Below, piece by piece: positions 16,469 through 18,338 of a DNA stretch of 18,338 bases (the first letter of the stretch is position 1; each line of letters starts with the position of its first letter). The stretch is from Bacteroides sp. (GTDB taxonomy: Bacteria > Bacteroidota > Bacteroidia > Bacteroidales > Bacteroidaceae). The notes below the pieces were generated by a model. That model made no database searches, was not told where the DNA came from, and worked only from the letters and a program-made list of their open reading frames with translations. The position numbers were made by a program, and so were the translations under genes. The stretch covers positions 1 through 18,338 of the forward strand of contig JASLDF010000142.1 of assembly GCA_030151635.1 (NCBI GenBank), written 5' to 3'.

Positions 16469-17357
16469 TAAATAGCGTTTGTTTTTCTTCTTCTGATAGA
16501 TTCTCATAGCCCGTTTCCTTTATCTTATCGAGGATATGGTCAATTTCTTCAGATTGCTTTTTCTTATTGTAATTGTAGTCGTGGTCTTGTTTGTGTTTGC
16601 TAAATTTCGTGTTATCCTTAACTACCTTCATTTTTTGTTTTCGCCTAGTCATAAAATGCTGGATGGCAAATGGAATATCTAATACAGCATTAATCCAACG
16701 AGTTAAATCCACTCCTTTAGCCAACAACCTTACAAACAAGAAACCTGCTAATGCACCACCTAAATGAGCTAGCTGACCACCTGGGTTATCTTTAGGAATC
16801 ATTAGCAAAGCTGAAGCAACAACAAATAAAGCTATATACTTAAGTTTTATACTCCCCAACAACAAGAAACGGATTGTCTGGTTTGGGGCTTGTGTAGCCA
16901 CAGCAATAACAACAGCCATTACAGCTGCAGACGCCCCCATTAAGCTCACGAAGTGGAGATTGCCTTTTAATATTGGAAAAATATGATAAGATGTTATAAA
17001 GAAAATACCCCCTATTAATCCTCCTAGGACATATAATCCTCTCAAATGTTTAGACGAAAAGAAACGTAAAAAGAATTGTCCAAACCAATAAAAGAACAAC
17101 ATATTAAACAACAAATGCAATACATCTAGATGGATGAACATATACGTAAATATACTCCAAGGAGTTCTTGACAACAGAGTCAAAGACGCTGGTAATTTAG
17201 CATAGTCGGCAATTGAGAACAACTCAATATTAAACAGATACGCCACTAAATTTAAAACGCCCGTTAAAAGGAATAGAAATACATTAATACCAATAATAGA
17301 TTTTACAATGTCGCTATTCCCAAACAACTCTTTCACCTTATTAATAAGTCGGCCCAT
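16452..17357 (-). CDS. Rhomboid intramembrane serine protease with basic cytoplasmic tail
   Basis: This 301-residue protein is a rhomboid-family protease that cuts membrane proteins inside the inner membrane. H81 and N85 in HLLFNM stabilise the oxyanion, S143 in GASA is the nucleophile, and H198 in AHLGGALAG completes the dyad, so it should be active. The usual glycine after the serine is alanine (GASA rather than GASG). Six hydrophobic helices fit residues about 20-212. Residues about 235-301 form a highly charged tail ending in IDHILDKIKETGYENLSEEE, which resembles the DUF6576 motif seen on Bacteroidota rhomboids. Its start overlaps the first rhomboid gene by 17 nt and its end overlaps the phosphoesterase-fold gene. 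It is a second, diverged rhomboid rather than a recent duplicate. Confidence 0.94.
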   Translation of the reverse strand: MGRLINKVKELFGNSDIVKSIIGINVFLFLLTGVLNLVAYLFNIELFSIADYAKLPASLTLLSRTPWSIFTYMFIHLDVLHLLFNMLFFYWFGQFFLRFFSSKHLRGLYVLGGLIGGIFFITSYHIFPILKGNLHFVSLMGASAAVMAVVIAVATQAPNQTIRFLLLGSIKLKYIALFVVASALLMIPKDNPGGQLAHLGGALAGFLFVRLLAKGVDLTRWINAVLDIPFAIQHFMTRRKQKMKVVKDNTKFSKHKQDHDYNYNKKKQSEEIDHILDKIKETGYENLSEEEKQTLFNARNK

Positions 17358-18024
17358 TGTGTTTTTTCTTTCTCCAATATAAAATAAGAATTAAACCAAA
17401 TAGCATTCCTCCCAAGTGTGCAAAGTGAGCCACATTATCATTGGGGTTATTGCTCAAGCCAGTAACAAGCTCAATTATGGCATATCCAATAACAAAGAAT
17501 TTAGCCTTGATTGGGAAAGGAAAAGGAATAATGAATAGTTTCTCGTTTGGAAACATCATTCCGAAAGCCAGCAAAATACCATATACACTTCCCGATGCAC
17601 CAACGGTACTTGGTATTCTAGAATATACCATTGCTCTATCATAACTGCTCAAAGCAAGACCTCTAGCTTGTTCAAAGCTAGAAATATCCATATTGATGCT
17701 TACATATTGAACAATTTCTTGAACAACACCTGCTCCTATCCCACAAATAAGGAAATAAATCAAGAAGTTTTTAGAACCCCACACATTTTCTAGAATACGT
17801 CCAAACATCCATAGTGCAAACATATTAAAGAAAAGGTGCGACAACCCACCATGCATAAAGATGTAGGTTAAAGGTTGATAAACTTGAAACGAATCATTTA
17901 AAAAGAAATGCAATCCCAAGTAATAATTCAAGTTGATGCCCCAACTCTCAGCTACAAAAGTTGTTAGGAACATCAGTATATTTATAATAATCAGATTCTT
18001 CGTTACCGGAGGCATGTTATTCAT
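17341..18024 (-). CDS. Rhomboid intramembrane serine protease (first of tandem pair)
   Basis: This 227-residue rhomboid core has H63 and N67 in HLFFNM, the catalytic S145 in GASG and H203 in AHFAHLGG, so the Ser-His dyad is complete. Six hydrophobic segments fit the bacterial GlpG-like core. The C-terminus is short and basic (RKKKHNGPTY) with no extra domain, unlike its neighbour. The longest frame starts at a TTG (18117), but that codon lies upstream of a TATTTTTG -7 element; the ATG at 18024 begins MNNMPPVTKNLIIINI, the family-typical start. A second ATG at 18015 is equally possible and would remove three residues. It heads the four-gene operon. Substrates are unknown. Confidence 0.94.
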   Translation of the reverse strand: MNNMPPVTKNLIIINILMFLTTFVAESWGINLNYYLGLHFFLNDSFQVYQPLTYIFMHGGLSHLFFNMFALWMFGRILENVWGSKNFLIYFLICGIGAGVVQEIVQYVSINMDISSFEQARGLALSSYDRAMVYSRIPSTVGASGSVYGILLAFGMMFPNEKLFIIPFPFPIKAKFFVIGYAIIELVTGLSNNPNDNVAHFAHLGGMLFGLILILYWRKKKHNGPTY

Positions 18025-18052
18025 CTTCTCTAATTTTAATTTTGTTGAAAGG

Positions 18053-18060
18053 CAAAAATA
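18053..18060 (-). promoter_or_regulatory. Candidate promoter -7 element of the rhomboid operon (TATTTTTG)
   Basis: On the minus strand this octamer matches TAnnTTTG and lies 28 nt before the ATG at 18024, giving a leader of roughly 20 nt. A GTTTAG sequence further upstream is a weak, slightly distant -33 candidate. It also argues against the TTG at 18117 as a start codon. Confidence 0.55.
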
Positions 18061-18291
18061 AGAATAAATTTCGTTCTCTACGCTAAACTTACGTGGATTG
18101 ATGTTATAATAAAGCAAATTTAAGTGTTATAATGTAAGCGAAATGAATAAATAGCTATTCAGCAATACACTCAGACCTATTTAATTCAATGATTGTGATT
18201 TAAACCTGCATATTAATACTATCTTACTAAAATTATGGGTGCTATATTATTAAAGATATATTAAAGTTGAAGTTACAAAGTGGCTTTTTTA
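18061..18291. other. Intergenic stretch between divergent promoters, no gene seen
   Basis: About 300 nt separate the first rhomboid ATG from the start of the next plus-strand gene. The stretch between the two -7 elements is A+T-rich. I see no RNA gene or terminator in it, nor a believable small ORF, only short imperfect inverted repeats. Confidence 0.5.
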
Positions 18292-18299
18292 TATCTTTG
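18292..18299 (+). promoter_or_regulatory. Candidate -7 element for the right-edge gene (TATCTTTG)
   Basis: TATCTTTG matches the Bacteroidota -7 consensus exactly. A TTG at 18267-18269 lies 22 nt upstream, close to the expected -33 position. The ATG at 18325 follows 25 nt downstream. Confidence 0.65.
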
Positions 18300-18324
18300 T
18301 ATCCAAAGAAAATAAAAGCATAAA

Positions 18325-18338
18325 ATGAGTATAGAAGA
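18325..18338 (+). CDS. Start of a truncated plus-strand gene (product unknown)
   Basis: Only ATG AGT ATA GAA GA is visible (M-S-I-E followed by D or E), cut off by the window edge. A consensus -7 element at 18292-18299 and the lack of any stop in the few codons seen support a real start. Bacteroidales ArgS proteins often begin M-x-I-E-E, so argS is one possibility, but four residues cannot establish it. Confidence 0.4.

Noticed and set aside
18025..18117. N-terminal extension of the first rhomboid from a TTG
   Set aside because: The extension lies partly upstream of the predicted promoter and has no rhomboid features; ATG 18024 fits the family start.
1..18338. Mobile element, defence system or CRISPR array
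   Set aside because: No transposase, integrase, phage gene, direct-repeat array or known defence domain appears on either strand; the gene content is housekeeping, envelope and glycan synthesis.

Overview
The window looks like a chromosomal segment of a low-GC member of the Bacteroidales (phylum Bacteroidota), probably Bacteroides-like. The evidence is a single-chain SecD-SecF fusion, a MetG with a fused C-terminal tRNA-binding domain and a KISTS form of the KMSKS loop, a DUF4369/thioredoxin-fold lipoprotein, tandem rhomboid proteases next to an endonuclease/exonuclease/phosphatase-family gene, and several matches to the Bacteroidota -7 promoter element TAnnTTTG. It is mostly housekeeping and envelope-biogenesis DNA. 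I see no mobile element, CRISPR array, tRNA or rRNA.

Layout from left to right. (1) A plus-strand class III sirtuin (8-712) converges, with a 2-nt gap, on (2) a minus-strand glycan operon (5081 down to 715): a Wzx-type flippase, a GT-A-like glycosyltransferase, a GT4 and a GT2. These are coupled by ATGA overlaps or a short gap, and there is no polymerase or sugar-nucleotide gene. (3) metG (7183-5144) ends in a strong hairpin that lies directly in front of the flippase ATG. (4) A lipoprotein with a cysteine-less thioredoxin fold (9906-8872) is followed by comM/yifB (8834-7296). (5) secDF (12972-10021) has its own terminator. (6) A four-gene minus-strand operon runs from 18024 to 13241: two overlapping rhomboid proteases, a membrane-anchored endonuclease/exonuclease/phosphatase-fold protein, and an M3-family lipoprotein metallopeptidase, closed by a terminator. 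(7) A divergent promoter and the first codons of a further plus-strand gene lie at the right edge.

How the genes may work together: the flippase and three glycosyltransferases would assemble and flip a short lipid-linked glycan. One hypothesis is that they make the outer glycan of the Bacteroidota general protein O-glycosylation system. SecDF drives export of envelope proteins, and the rhomboids, the M3 peptidase and the thioredoxin-fold lipoprotein act at or in the envelope. MetG, ComM and the sirtuin are cytoplasmic.

Several longest-ORF starts are TTG codons that I do not believe. I moved the starts of the flippase (to 5081), GT4 (2705), M3 peptidase (15331) and first rhomboid (18024) to internal ATGs, and I prefer an internal ATG (16468) for the endonuclease/exonuclease/phosphatase gene. 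I found no clearly novel system. The most interesting points are the metG hairpin abutting the glycan operon, the redox-dead thioredoxin-like lipoprotein rich in candidate O-glycosylation motifs, and the compact rhomboid-rhomboid operon.
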